The translations under genes and the position numbers were made by a program. Shown here piece after piece: positions 33,975 through 43,899 of a stretch of DNA of 64,000 nt (positions within the stretch are counted from its first letter, which is position 1; every line of letters begins with the position of its first letter). The notes beneath the pieces were generated by a model. That model made no database searches. It saw only the letters and a program-made list of their open reading frames with translations, and was not told the DNA's origin. This DNA is from Methanobacterium sp. BRmetb2 (lineage in GTDB: Archaea; Methanobacteriota; Methanobacteria; Methanobacteriales; Methanobacteriaceae): contig CP022705.1 in the NCBI GenBank assembly GCA_003491285.1, positions 248,001 to 312,000 of the forward strand, written 5' to 3'.

Positions 33975-35150
33975 ATGATCGGTGGAAAGACTGCCTACCT
34001 TAAAAAGCTCACATCTAAAATTCACATGAAATCTGTCAATGTGGGAACTGAAGTTGATGGAAGTACCCCTCCTTCCGTATTTATTGGAAGCTGGAATTAT
34101 CCTAAAGTATTCGCCGGACCCATGATAGCTCCTCAACAAGGAGATACATCTATGATGGATATGCCAGAATCATGGATTCCCTCCAATACCAGTCAGGAAG
34201 AAATTATTGGTTACCGGCTGAATCTGGTTAGAGGTAAGCAGCAGGTGGAAATTAAAGATTTGGATAACCGTTTGGTTGGAAAATTGCAGGAAATATCCCT
34301 TGCTAAAAATTCCATTGAAAGTGAAGCCCAATTCTTTAAGAAACCAGTAGGTCGATCTTTTAGTGACGAACACACACCACACGGGCCTAGTGGACTGATT
34401 GAAAAGTTTGACATTGACAATGTTCGCTTTGATCATTTACTGGAAAAAACATACTACGACAGTGACTTGAAAGCTGCTGATGCAGTAATGGACTTACATC
34501 ACAAAGGACTGCCCTTTTCCAGTATACAAAAAGCATTTTCAGTTGGAACCATGGGCATTGAGAAGAATAGACATTTAGTACCCACAAGGTGGTCCATAAC
34601 TGCCTGTGATAGTACCATAGCTGATAATCTGCTTAGAAAAGTAAGGTACTATGACACAATAGAAACTCACCAAGTTTATGAATTCAACAGTTTGAACAAT
34701 TATTACACCGTTATTTTAATACCATCTGAATGGCAGTATGAATGGATGGAAGCATTTTTACATGTTTTAAACAACGAAGAAATAATATTCTCAGATTATG
34801 AAACCAATAGTGGCAAAAAGGAATATTCAAGAGTAGGAGGATGTTACTACACTTGTAAGATGGCTGTCTTAGAAAAACTGGCCAGGGACAAAAAACAGGC
34901 CACTGCCATAATTTTAAGAGAAGCCTATAATGGCTACGTACCTTTAGGAGTATTTAATGTAAGAGAAAATGTGCGCAGTGCCCTCAATCAAACTCCTAAG
35001 GAATTTGAAGATTTAAAAAATGCATTAAGTTATGTTTCTGGAAAATTGAAGCTTCCTTTAAAAAGATTTATTAAACAAAGCGATTTACTTCAAGAACTTA
35101 TAAGATCCAGACAAACAACACTAGATTCATTTTTTAATTATAATATCTAG
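33975..35150 (+). CDS. nreA: DNA repair protein NreA, with C-terminal PIP box
   Basis: The 391-residue protein is an archaeal Nre family member. Landmarks are 'STPPSVFIGSWNYPKVFAGPM' (in two parts) and 'GDTSMMDMPESWI'; 'FSVGTMGIEKNRHLVPTRWS' follows. The C-terminus 'RQTTLDSFFNYNI' is a PCNA-interacting motif (Q-x-x-L-x-x-F-F). Nre proteins are linked to repair of alkylation or mitomycin damage through PCNA. Many homologues have an N-terminal Cys zinc finger; this one starts directly at the conserved core with no Cys codons upstream, so the finger is absent rather than missed. Confidence 0.88.
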   Translation: MIGGKTAYLKKLTSKIHMKSVNVGTEVDGSTPPSVFIGSWNYPKVFAGPMIAPQQGDTSMMDMPESWIPSNTSQEEIIGYRLNLVRGKQQVEIKDLDNRLVGKLQEISLAKNSIESEAQFFKKPVGRSFSDEHTPHGPSGLIEKFDIDNVRFDHLLEKTYYDSDLKAADAVMDLHHKGLPFSSIQKAFSVGTMGIEKNRHLVPTRWSITACDSTIADNLLRKVRYYDTIETHQVYEFNSLNNYYTVILIPSEWQYEWMEAFLHVLNNEEIIFSDYETNSGKKEYSRVGGCYYTCKMAVLEKLARDKKQATAIILREAYNGYVPLGVFNVRENVRSALNQTPKEFEDLKNALSYVSGKLKLPLKRFIKQSDLLQELIRSRQTTLDSFFNYNI

Positions 35151-35305
35151 TTCTTTATAAAAATTTATTAAAAATTTATTAATTCTTTAATAACTAAAAC
35201 CAGTGCTCTAAAAACATGGCTATAATTAATTAAAATATTATAAATACTTAATTATATATGAAGATAATAAATACTGATTTATTAATCTTTATAAGGAGTA
35301 ATTGT

Positions 35306-36112
35306 ATGAAAGAAAATCTTAAAAACTATTTAGGTAAACTTTTTCAGGTTTATTTGACTATAGTAATTTCATTAATGGTAGTGGATATTGCTGTACTTAT
35401 AATCTTAACCTTTTTTAACTTAAAACCTGCCACAATACCCCATATTTACAATTTTGATTTGATGGTGTGTTTATTACTTTTATCTTGTTTAATTGCAGGT
35501 TTTATATATCAAAAAGATAAAAAACAATATATTAAAAATAATTGGGTTTCAATTATTGCTGTTTTACCTTTCGACTTTATCTTTATAGGATTGTTGGGTT
35601 TTCCATTATCAATACCCCTTTCAATTTTGAGGATTGTCCACATAATTGCCATTGTTAAAACAATTGGAAAATTAGGGTCCAGTTTCGTGAAATTTTCCGA
35701 AAAAACTGGTTTGAACTATGGTATAACTATTTTAACCCTTATATTTTTAATCACATCGACAGGATTTTTATTAGCTGAAAAAGATGTGAATCCTGAAGTT
35801 AAAAGCTATGAAGATTCAGCATGGTATACTGTTACTACCATGACTACCACAGGATATGGAGACATAGTTCCAATTACCCTTTTGGGAAGGATTTTAGGGG
35901 TTATCATGATGATAACTGGGGTGGCCTTTACTGGTTACGCCACTGCATCAGTGGCCAGTGCACTTATTCATAAGTTTAGAGAAGAAAAAGATAAAGATAG
36001 AGAAATATTCATTAAAACCACGAAAGAATTTAATGAAAAGCAAATAAAAACTTCAGAAGATATTAAATCCGGATTTCAAGAGATTTTAGATAGATTAGAT
36101 AAAAAATCATGA
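35306..36112 (+). CDS. Voltage-gated-type potassium channel
   Basis: From the ATG at 35306 the protein is 268 residues. It has four N-terminal TM helices like a voltage-sensor domain, a pore helix with the K+ selectivity filter 'TTMTTTGYGDIVP' near 190-202, an S6 helix, and a cytosolic coiled-coil tail rich in Lys and Glu. The S4-like segment 'LSILRIVHIIAIVKTI' has only a few basic residues, so voltage sensing may be weak. AAGGAGTAA stands before this ATG and TATTATAAATA (35237-35247) is a fitting promoter; the upstream ATG at 35258 is rejected. Confidence 0.9.
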   Translation: MKENLKNYLGKLFQVYLTIVISLMVVDIAVLIILTFFNLKPATIPHIYNFDLMVCLLLLSCLIAGFIYQKDKKQYIKNNWVSIIAVLPFDFIFIGLLGFPLSIPLSILRIVHIIAIVKTIGKLGSSFVKFSEKTGLNYGITILTLIFLITSTGFLLAEKDVNPEVKSYEDSAWYTVTTMTTTGYGDIVPITLLGRILGVIMMITGVAFTGYATASVASALIHKFREEKDKDREIFIKTTKEFNEKQIKTSEDIKSGFQEILDRLDKKS

Positions 36113-36185
36113 TATATTTAAAATAATCTTTATTTTTAAAAATATATAAAAAGAGATTATAAACAAGGAATTAGGAACTGAATAC

Positions 36186-37187
36186 TTAAATTAATATGCC
36201 AAAACCTTTAGATTCTGCCAGTGTTATTAATTGAGGGAATGCACTTGATGGATAGACTGCTATGTTTCCTTTTTTGTATTGGTCACTGACTGTTTGTATT
36301 AAGGTTAGATACTTGGTTTTATCCTGGCTCGTTGAATTGGAAATAGCACTCATTAATGATTTAACAGCTTGTCCCCTAGTATAATTATAGTCATCCTGTT
36401 CTTCTCTTAAAAAGTTTAATGTACTGCCATTAACATAACCTATACCATTAACATGAAGAGGTCCTACACTAGCTACTATAGCATCAATGGATTCAACTGA
36501 AAAAATGACCACTATATCTGTTTTTATGCCAGTATTATATTCTACAATTTCTTGAGCATACCTGGCCCCTCTATCAGTGTCATTATACCATAAGGAATCG
36601 TGTAATAACATTTTACTAACTCCTTGCTTTTGAACCTCTAAAGGTGCAGCTTCAGTTGGATGTGCCATTTTATGGGGATAAATAGAAGTAATATTAGTTA
36701 TATCACCATCTTTCAATGTAAAAACAAATGCCATATCTACAGCACCCATACCGGGTCTAGGTTCTGATGGATCAGCAGACAAAACTAAGATTTTATGTTC
36801 TCCACTCAACACATCCGCTTGAACATTATCATTAAAATTTAAACCTAGAACGCCTACTCCTATAATAAGAATTAATAAGGAAATAACTATAATGCCTTTT
36901 TTCGATCTTTTTTTAGGTTTTGAACTGAAATCATCTCTTTTACTCAAAGATACTCTTTTAGGTTGGGAATAAGAATCTTCTCGCTTCCTCAAAGATATAG
37001 GTTTAGATTTTGAAGAAAAACTAATATGGGGGGCAAAAATGATCAATAAAACGAATCCAAGAACAGCTGCACAAAGTCCTAAAAAGAAAAACAAAAAATT
37101 AGGAGGAGTATCAAAACCAAAAGTCATAGCATAAATTCCTGCTATAATCAAAAACGCTCCAAATATCGTAATGATTAAATAGATCAT
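36186..37187 (-). CDS. Membrane protein of the DUF4012/LCP-like group
   Basis: The 333-residue protein has two N-terminal TM helices (about 2-20, 30-52), a basic Ser/Lys/Arg cytosolic segment (about 58-100), a third TM helix (about 103-120) and an external domain. That domain has 'SADPSEPRPGMGAVDMAFVF' and 'DIVVIFSVESIDAIVASVGP', the pattern of DUF4012 and LytR-CpsA-Psr proteins. LCP enzymes attach polymers to the bacterial wall. A similar role at the pseudomurein wall is possible but unproven. Confidence 0.65.
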   Translation of the reverse strand: MIYLIITIFGAFLIIAGIYAMTFGFDTPPNFLFFFLGLCAAVLGFVLLIIFAPHISFSSKSKPISLRKREDSYSQPKRVSLSKRDDFSSKPKKRSKKGIIVISLLILIIGVGVLGLNFNDNVQADVLSGEHKILVLSADPSEPRPGMGAVDMAFVFTLKDGDITNITSIYPHKMAHPTEAAPLEVQKQGVSKMLLHDSLWYNDTDRGARYAQEIVEYNTGIKTDIVVIFSVESIDAIVASVGPLHVNGIGYVNGSTLNFLREEQDDYNYTRGQAVKSLMSAISNSTSQDKTKYLTLIQTVSDQYKKGNIAVYPSSAFPQLITLAESKGFGILI

Positions 37188-37398
37188 CTGATGACTCCTG
37201 TTTTAGATTTACTATATTTTTTTAGAAATTTTTGGAATATGAGCCAAAATGATTATCATGTTAAAAATTCTTCATAAACCCATTCTTTATATAATTCAAT
37301 ATTGAATATATAATATTTATATATTTCGTGAATTTTACCCTGTTCAATCTTTTTCAAATTAAAACAGAGGTTAAATAATAGATTTTTGAGAGATTTGT

Positions 37399-38202
37399 AT
37401 GAAAAAAATTTATTTATTCACTCTCCTTGTAGTAGTTCTAATCATAGGATACATGTTCATAGAACCTTACTGGATCGAAACCAAAGAAGTGATCCTAGAA
37501 TCAAATCAAATACCTCCGGAATTTGATGGTAAAAAAATAGTTTATCTAGCTGATATTCATGCCGGACCATTCTATAGTCAGGAAAGAGTTGATGGTATTG
37601 TAAAACAAGTAAACGCCATGAAACCTGATATGATTTTATTAGGAGGAGATTACGTTGACCGGGAAGATGAATATATTGATCCAGTATTTGATTCTTTAGA
37701 GAAACTTAAAGCTCCACTAGGAGTATATGGCGTTTTAGGTAACAACGACCCCCAGTATTTTACTCTTAAAAGATTTAACGAATCAACCATTACGTATATA
37801 GGAAATACAGGAACTTGGATCGATATAAACGGATCAAAAATCAGAGTGTGTGGGGTGGGTGATTATAATAATGGCTACCAATACCCTAAAACCGCTTTGG
37901 GGGATTCTAAAGCAGAAGATTTTGTAATATTCCTAACCCATAACCCTGATTATTTTCCACAAATAGATCAAAACCTTGTGGATCTAGTTCTTACTGGACA
38001 TACCCATGGAGGACAGGTCACCCTGTTTGGGTTCTGGGCGCCAGTTCCTAGATCAGACTATGGACAAAAATACTTAACAGGAGTTCAAAAATATAATAAC
38101 ACCACTTTAATAATAAGTAATGGATTAGGAACGGTCATACTACCTGTAAGATTCTTTGCACGTCCTCAAATAATTGTAGTTGAATTAAAAAGAGTAGAGT
38201 AA
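37399..38202 (+). CDS. Membrane-anchored metallophosphoesterase (YkuE-like)
   Basis: The 267-residue protein has one N-terminal TM helix (4-22) and a calcineurin-like domain with the metal-binding set 'LADIHAGPF' (D-x-H), 'GGDYVDRED' (G-G-D), 'GNNDPQYF' (G-N-N-D), 'LTHNPDYF' and 'LTGHTHGGQVTLFG' (G-H-T-H-x-G). All metal ligands are present. YkuE-type enzymes act on lipid-linked phosphates such as lipid A precursors in bacteria; here the substrate is unknown. Confidence 0.9.
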   Translation: MKKIYLFTLLVVVLIIGYMFIEPYWIETKEVILESNQIPPEFDGKKIVYLADIHAGPFYSQERVDGIVKQVNAMKPDMILLGGDYVDREDEYIDPVFDSLEKLKAPLGVYGVLGNNDPQYFTLKRFNESTITYIGNTGTWIDINGSKIRVCGVGDYNNGYQYPKTALGDSKAEDFVIFLTHNPDYFPQIDQNLVDLVLTGHTHGGQVTLFGFWAPVPRSDYGQKYLTGVQKYNNTTLIISNGLGTVILPVRFFARPQIIVVELKRVE

Positions 38203-38226
38203 AATAGAAGGTATGCTAATTAAGAT

Positions 38227-39210
38227 GTGATATCATTGCAATTATACTATAAAAAACCATCATCACAAACCATTAAGGCCATGTGTGAAGCTTCAAAGGC
38301 ACTTAGAACCAGTAAAAGAACAGGTGAACAGATAAATAAAACCCAGGAGAAAATAAGCCATTACATTAATCATGATTCTGTTCGATTGGTTAACAGTGGT
38401 AACTCAGGAATTATGGCAGTGATGAGCACCCTCCAAAATAAGGTATTAATACCTGATGAGGGAGGGTGGATCGGTTTTAAGACTATGGCAGATTTGATGG
38501 ATTTGCAAACAGTTTCTATACCTACCAATAGCGGTGTTATTGACTTGGAAGTTTTAGACCAGTACATTGACATCCACCAGCCAGGTGCATTATTTTTAAC
38601 TAGTTTTGCTGGATATATTGCAGAACAACCAATGAAAGATCTATTTGAAGTATGTGATGATAGAAAAGTGATTTTAGTGGAAGATGCATCAGGAGCTTTA
38701 GGAGATCCCAAAAAAAAGTTAGCTAACGGTGAACACGCTCATGTTATTATTGCATCTACTGGTTCTCCCAAGATAGTTAATGTTGGAAATGGTGGTTTCA
38801 TATCTACAAATGATAATTATCTTCTTAAAAAGGCTAAAACTGTTTTAAACTCGGTCAAAGCTGATCATATTACAGCTGCTGGTATTTATGAAGAAATAAA
38901 TCTGGCTCCACGTATTCTTAAAGAAACTATTAAAGCCTGTCAGAAAATGAAGAATGAATTTAATAATGCTCTTCATCAGGATAAAAGAGGAGTTGTTTTA
39001 GCTCTAAAAGTGGATAATCCAAAAAATGTAGGATATAAACTTCGACAAATTATAAAAGCTGAAAATCGCCGAATAATCACTGTTTGTCCGGATTATAATA
39101 GAACATTATCAAATGCAGTGTGTATTGAACTTAAAAATCTGGATGTGAGATGTTTAAAACCTGAAATAGTTAAGGCAATGATTATAAACATTAAAAAATG
39201 CATCATATAA
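38227..39210 (+). CDS. PLP-dependent aminotransferase-like protein (DegT type)
   Basis: The 327-residue fold type I PLP protein has 'LVNSGNSGIMAVMSTLQNKVL' (in two parts near 54-75) for phosphate binding, 'VILVEDASGALGDP' with the PLP-contacting Asp near 143, and 'STGSPKIVNVGNGGFIST' with the likely Schiff-base Lys near 180. It is short for a DegT/EryC1 enzyme. Substrate unknown. GTG at 38227 is taken as start; TTG at 38236 behind GTGAT is an equal alternative. Confidence 0.75.
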   Translation: MISLQLYYKKPSSQTIKAMCEASKALRTSKRTGEQINKTQEKISHYINHDSVRLVNSGNSGIMAVMSTLQNKVLIPDEGGWIGFKTMADLMDLQTVSIPTNSGVIDLEVLDQYIDIHQPGALFLTSFAGYIAEQPMKDLFEVCDDRKVILVEDASGALGDPKKKLANGEHAHVIIASTGSPKIVNVGNGGFISTNDNYLLKKAKTVLNSVKADHITAAGIYEEINLAPRILKETIKACQKMKNEFNNALHQDKRGVVLALKVDNPKNVGYKLRQIIKAENRRIITVCPDYNRTLSNAVCIELKNLDVRCLKPEIVKAMIINIKKCII

Positions 39211-39250
39211 AAAAAATTAGTAATGGTTATTAGCCAGTGCTTCTATGAAT

Positions 39251-39769
39251 TTATACTTCCAATATTAACATAGCTGTTTTTTCTATCATTAAATTTTCTA
39301 TAGATCCATAAATTTCAAGTTCTGTTTCAGATATGTCATAAATTTCTTTTAATTTGTCCATGTCTGGATCTATAACGCTATTATCTCGGTTGCCTAAAAT
39401 TTCTTCCAAAGCATCGATTATTTTTTCATTGCAATTAACTGAAACCGCACAAATGTTCATTTCTCCTTTTTTTAACCCCATAATAGTTAATGCTTTTGAA
39501 ATTTGCCGCTGCAATGATGCCCTCAAACATATTTCCAATCCCAAATCCTTGGCTATATTCTCTCCTCTTTCAAAAGCGTTAATTGCATGTATAACTGCAT
39601 TTAATATGTGATCATAACCGGCAATAGCATCAGCATTTAAAAGTTGTAATGCATACATTTTTGATGGATTTATATAATATTTAGCACTTAATTCATTGCT
39701 TGTTTTTAATAAATAATCTAAATTGTCCACTTTGAATTTAAATCCAACAATTTGTATATTGTTTTCCAT
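39251..39769 (-). CDS. cgi121: KEOPS complex subunit Cgi121
   Basis: The 172-residue protein carries the Cgi121 signature 'HAINAFERGENIAKDLGLEI' followed by 'CLRASLQRQISKALTIMGLK'. Cgi121 binds the tRNA 3' CCA end and recruits tRNA to KEOPS for t6A37 synthesis. ATG at 39769 follows AGGTGTAACA; the ATG 12 codons earlier lacks an SD. Its partner Pcc1 is encoded 30 kb away in this window, while Kae1-Bud32 is not present. Confidence 0.87.
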   Translation of the reverse strand: MENNIQIVGFKFKVDNLDYLLKTSNELSAKYYINPSKMYALQLLNADAIAGYDHILNAVIHAINAFERGENIAKDLGLEICLRASLQRQISKALTIMGLKKGEMNICAVSVNCNEKIIDALEEILGNRDNSVIDPDMDKLKEIYDISETELEIYGSIENLMIEKTAMLILEV

Positions 39770-39849
39770 TGTTACACCTTTAAATAGCAGTAAAGAACTG
39801 ATCAAATATTTGTATTGAATAAAGAAAAGGTATAGGAAAGAAAAATGAT

Positions 39850-41340
39850 CTATTCCGATTTTTTTAAGTCTTCTTCAGCTAGTATCCGATTAATTCCGCT
39901 TAGAAATGCTTCTACACTGGCCATGATGATGTCCGGCTGGGTACTCCGGGCACTTACCACTTTATCTCCCAGTCTAAGTTTAACAATAACATCAATTAGA
40001 GCATCTGTACCTCCGGTTATAGCGTCTACGTGATATTCTTCCAATTTTATGTCAGCAACATCTTTTATACCCTTTTTTATGGCAACAATAGCCGCATCTA
40101 CTGGCCCTAAACCAATACCTGCTTCAACTATTTCATTTTGATCAATGTTGAGTTTCACAGATGCTGTGGGTGTGACTTTGTTCCCAGAAACTATGGTCAA
40201 CTCTTCCAGTTCCACCGCCTTCTCTGGAAGAATTCCTAGAACATCTTCTGCTATAGCTTGCAGGTCAACATCAGTTACGCATTTTCCTTTATCACCCAAT
40301 ATTTTTACTCGCTGGAAAATTTGTTCAAGTTTTTCATTATCTACACGTAAACCCGATTCTTGAAGCCTTTTTTTAAGGATGTGCGTTCCAATATGTTTAC
40401 CCATGACAAATCTTCGTTTGTGCCCAACTAACTCCGGCGTTATAGGTTCATAAGTTTCTGCTTTTTTAATTACTCCATCTGCATGGATTCCTGATTCATG
40501 GGCAAATGCATTTTCACCTACAATGGCCTTGTTTGGCTGCAGATAAACACCAGTCATTCGGGCCACCATTTTAGAGATTTCATAAAGCATTTTTATATTT
40601 ATATCGGTTTTTTGATCATAAAGTGAATATAGGGCAACCACTACTTCTTCTAGGGATGCATTTCCTGCCCGTTCCCCAATACCGTTTACTGTAACATGGG
40701 CCTGTGTTGCCCCAGCCCTTAAACCAGAGAGAGTATTAGCTACTGCTAGTCCAAAATCGTTATGGCAGTGCACACTTAAGGGTACGCCCAGTTTACTTAA
40801 TCTATCATAAAATTTTGTGGCTGTTTCTGGGGTGAGCATTCCCACTGTATCACAGGCACATATTCTATGTGCACCTGCATTTATTCCTTCCTTGAAAACT
40901 TCTGTTAAATATTCAATGTCACTCCTAGTTGAATCTTCCGCTGATAATTCAACCAGTAAACCATGATCAACTGCATATTCTGTACAGTCCACTGCAAATT
41001 GTTTAACTTGGTCTCGAGTTTTATTTAATTTGTGTTCAATATGTAGGTCAGACGTCGGAACAACGAGATGTATGCTGTCAACTCCACATTCCAAAGCCGC
41101 ATCAATATCAACCTTAACTGCTCGGGTAAAACTGCATATCTCTGTATCTAATCCTTCAGAAACTATTTTTTTGATTCCTAGTCTTTCACCTTCTGAAGTG
41201 ATTGCAGAACCTGCCTCAATAACATTTACACCTAATTCATCTAATTTCATGGCTATTCTCAGTTTTTCATCAGGAGTTAATGAAACTCCTGGAGTTTGTT
41301 CTCCATCTCTTAGTGTAGTGTCAAAAATTCTTACTGCCAC
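39850..41340 (-). CDS. cimA: (R)-citramalate synthase / isopropylmalate synthase family
   Basis: The 496-residue protein has the DRE-TIM barrel motif 'RIFDTTLRDGEQTPGVSL' at the start, 'SVHCHNDFGLAVANTLSG' with the metal-binding H-x-H, and 'GENAFAHESGIHADGVI'. The C-terminal 110 residues are the LeuA allosteric domain. Candidates are citramalate synthase (isoleucine), isopropylmalate synthase (leucine) and AksA (coenzyme B). Length and similarity to the gene in the same neighbourhood of Methanothermobacter favour CimA. Start is GTG behind GAGGGGAA. Confidence 0.82.
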   Translation of the reverse strand: MAVRIFDTTLRDGEQTPGVSLTPDEKLRIAMKLDELGVNVIEAGSAITSEGERLGIKKIVSEGLDTEICSFTRAVKVDIDAALECGVDSIHLVVPTSDLHIEHKLNKTRDQVKQFAVDCTEYAVDHGLLVELSAEDSTRSDIEYLTEVFKEGINAGAHRICACDTVGMLTPETATKFYDRLSKLGVPLSVHCHNDFGLAVANTLSGLRAGATQAHVTVNGIGERAGNASLEEVVVALYSLYDQKTDINIKMLYEISKMVARMTGVYLQPNKAIVGENAFAHESGIHADGVIKKAETYEPITPELVGHKRRFVMGKHIGTHILKKRLQESGLRVDNEKLEQIFQRVKILGDKGKCVTDVDLQAIAEDVLGILPEKAVELEELTIVSGNKVTPTASVKLNIDQNEIVEAGIGLGPVDAAIVAIKKGIKDVADIKLEEYHVDAITGGTDALIDVIVKLRLGDKVVSARSTQPDIIMASVEAFLSGINRILAEEDLKKSE

Positions 41341-41529
41341 AAAATTCCCCTCTCAAATTTTGATATAATTATTAAGTCTTGTGAATTTAGATAATGTAGT
41401 TCACAGTATATCTAATTATTTAATTCTAAATAATATACAATTAATCCTAAAATTCTTGTTTTCCAAAAAAAGTTAATTGAATTGGAGTAGTTGATCTTAT
41501 TCAGATTTTTTAAATAGAACTAAACATTT

Positions 41530-42561
41530 CTATTCTATTTTTTGTAAAACTGTAATTATCCTGGTTAAACTTTTATGCATTCTTATTTCATGTCTTTCTT
41601 TAATTTTAAACTTAGTATCTCTTATTAAATCATTAATATCAATATAATGAGGAGTGGCTAAGCATAAACGGCCCTTAATTTTAAGTAAACTCTGCATGTT
41701 TAAAAGCGCCCCTATATACAGCTTTTTACTTTCCTCACCTGCTGTTGAAGCAGATATACCATAAGGAGGATCAGTTACAATAGAATCTACAAATCCTTCC
41801 AGTTCAATATCCCTGGCATCCCCCTGAATAATATTATAATTTTTTATCCCGCAAGCATCAAGGTTTTCAATAGTACCTTTAACCATTTTTTCATCTATAT
41901 CCACCCCTAAAATCCTGGCCCCTATAATACCTGCTTCAATTAATATTCCGCCAGTTCCACAGAAAGGATCAAGAAGTGTATCCCCTTGTGTGATTCTTGA
42001 AAGATTCACCATACACCGGGCCAATTTAGGACTCATAGAACCTGGATAAAAAAAAGGTCTTTTATGTGGTTTCAAATTAAAGAAATGTTTTTTATCAACT
42101 TTTACTTTCCTAATTCCTACCAAAATTTTCTCATCAGTGAAAGTTGCTCTTATAAATGTCTCAGGATTTTTTAGATTTACCTTTGCTTCATCTAAAGCAG
42201 CTCCTGTTAACCTTCCCATATCCCGTTCAATTTTTTGAGAATCAATAATACCAGAATAATTGATTTTTTTGACTCGAATTGCATAATCTTTCTTTATGTG
42301 TTCTTTCCATGGAAATTTTTCAAATTCAGAATAAAGATTTTTAATATCTGTTTCAAAGAGTTTTTCCACTATTTCATGCACATATCCCAATCTTCTACCT
42401 AGAACCTCAATATAATTTTTATTGTCTGGAATTTCAAGAATTAAAATTCCATCCAAATCATTTTTTATGTGATAATTAATTCCTTCAGATTCAAGAACAG
42501 CAATAACTTCTGATTTAGGCAGAGTTATATTTTCACGGGACAAAATTATGTAGATTTCCAT
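41530..42561 (-). CDS. trmG10: tRNA (guanine(10)-N(2))-dimethyltransferase
   Basis: The 343-residue protein has an N-terminal THUMP domain (about 45-155) and a class I methyltransferase domain. SAM motif I is 'TLLDPFCGTGGILIEAGIIG' near 197-216 and motif IV is 'IVTDPPYGIS' near 261-270. It methylates G10 of tRNA. The start overlaps the geranylgeranyl reductase stop by 16 nt, an unusual functional mix in one operon. Confidence 0.9.
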   Translation of the reverse strand: MEIYIILSRENITLPKSEVIAVLESEGINYHIKNDLDGILILEIPDNKNYIEVLGRRLGYVHEIVEKLFETDIKNLYSEFEKFPWKEHIKKDYAIRVKKINYSGIIDSQKIERDMGRLTGAALDEAKVNLKNPETFIRATFTDEKILVGIRKVKVDKKHFFNLKPHKRPFFYPGSMSPKLARCMVNLSRITQGDTLLDPFCGTGGILIEAGIIGARILGVDIDEKMVKGTIENLDACGIKNYNIIQGDARDIELEGFVDSIVTDPPYGISASTAGEESKKLYIGALLNMQSLLKIKGRLCLATPHYIDINDLIRDTKFKIKERHEIRMHKSLTRIITVLQKIE

Positions 42562-43745
42562 AATTTACTTATCCTCCTGAATAAAACTTTAGGAAGCACT
42601 GAAAATATTATTCCGCCCTTTATCATCTCTTTTATCAAAGGAGACTGGGTGTCCATGTCGCCGTATTCTGAAATTATTTGTTCAGCACCTTCATTTTTAA
42701 GTTTTAGAAACATTGAATCAAGTTCACTGTCTTTCATCAATTCAAAAGTTTTCTGTATTTGAAGCTGGACATTTAGTTCTCTCCCAAACTTCTTTTTGCA
42801 TATACGTTCGTAATCGTTTAAAAGTTGAATATCATCCTGTTCAAGAGCTTTGGTAGTGACATCTGAAGCAATTTTAGCACATTCAAATCCAATCAATAAA
42901 CCACCACCAGTGGTAGGTTTTACTTGCGCAGCCGCATCTCCTAAAAGAATAACTCTATCTTTAACCAGCTTCTTTTTAGGGTCGTATATGGGTATGAAAC
43001 CGTGATATTTCTTTAAGACTTTTGATTTTTTAAATTTGACATTTTTATCAATAAAATCCTTCAGGATCCTGTTCATCTTGTGATAGTCAAATCGTGAAAA
43101 TAAACCAATTCTGACCAGGGAATCAGATAACGGTATCATCCAGATGAAACCTGGAGATATGCTTGAATTTACATATAAGTGTACATGATCTGGGTTTAAA
43201 ATTGGTTGATCCATATCCACTAAATATTGAACAGCTTCAAATGTTTTTGGTGGTTGATTAATATAACTAGATATGGCTGAAGCATGGCCACCGGCACCAA
43301 TTATAACTTTGGCTTTTAACTTTTTAACCTGATTTTTATATTTGACTTGTAATTCTCCTTTTTCAAAGTCAACATCAAAAACTCTGTGGCCTAATAACAG
43401 TTCACAGCCTTTATCAAGTGCTGATTGAACTAAAAATTGATCATAAGCAACTCTATCCAATACATATGCTGCAGGATCTTTTTTTCTAACTAAAAGAGTA
43501 TTATCTGAAGGAGAATGCAAATAAGCACCGTAAACCTTGTTTATAATTACATGTTGGGGTAAAATATTCACTTCTTTAATTTTGCTTCCCAACAATCCAG
43601 CACATTGTAGTGGAACTCCTATTTTATTCTTTTTATCTAAAATAGCCACCCTATAATTTTTTTCTGCCATATATCTGGCAAAAGTGGAACCAACCGGACC
43701 TCCGCCCACAACAATTACATCGTAATCCACATTATTGTCAGTCAT
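42546..43745 (-). CDS. Digeranylgeranylglycerophospholipid reductase
   Basis: The 399-residue flavoprotein has the FAD motif 'DVIVVGGGPVGSTFARYMAE' near residues 8-28, 'VPLQCAGLLG' and 'RVILLGDAAAQVKPTTGGGL', the signature of archaeal geranylgeranyl reductases. It saturates the isoprenoid chains of archaeal membrane lipids. Several paralogues are usual per genome, so the exact substrate is open. It overlaps the tRNA methyltransferase gene. Confidence 0.9.
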   Translation of the reverse strand: MTDNNVDYDVIVVGGGPVGSTFARYMAEKNYRVAILDKKNKIGVPLQCAGLLGSKIKEVNILPQHVIINKVYGAYLHSPSDNTLLVRKKDPAAYVLDRVAYDQFLVQSALDKGCELLLGHRVFDVDFEKGELQVKYKNQVKKLKAKVIIGAGGHASAISSYINQPPKTFEAVQYLVDMDQPILNPDHVHLYVNSSISPGFIWMIPLSDSLVRIGLFSRFDYHKMNRILKDFIDKNVKFKKSKVLKKYHGFIPIYDPKKKLVKDRVILLGDAAAQVKPTTGGGLLIGFECAKIASDVTTKALEQDDIQLLNDYERICKKKFGRELNVQLQIQKTFELMKDSELDSMFLKLKNEGAEQIISEYGDMDTQSPLIKEMIKGGIIFSVLPKVLFRRISKLWKST

Positions 43746-43899
43746 GATACCTTATCCAATTAATGGTATAATATGCTTTAATTTAAGTTTTTAAAATATA
43801 AATATTGTTTCTTAAGATAAATTAAAATTGGAACATTAAACTAACTTAAAACTAGGATAAATAAATTTTTAGGTAATTTGATTAACTCTTTTTCATTAT

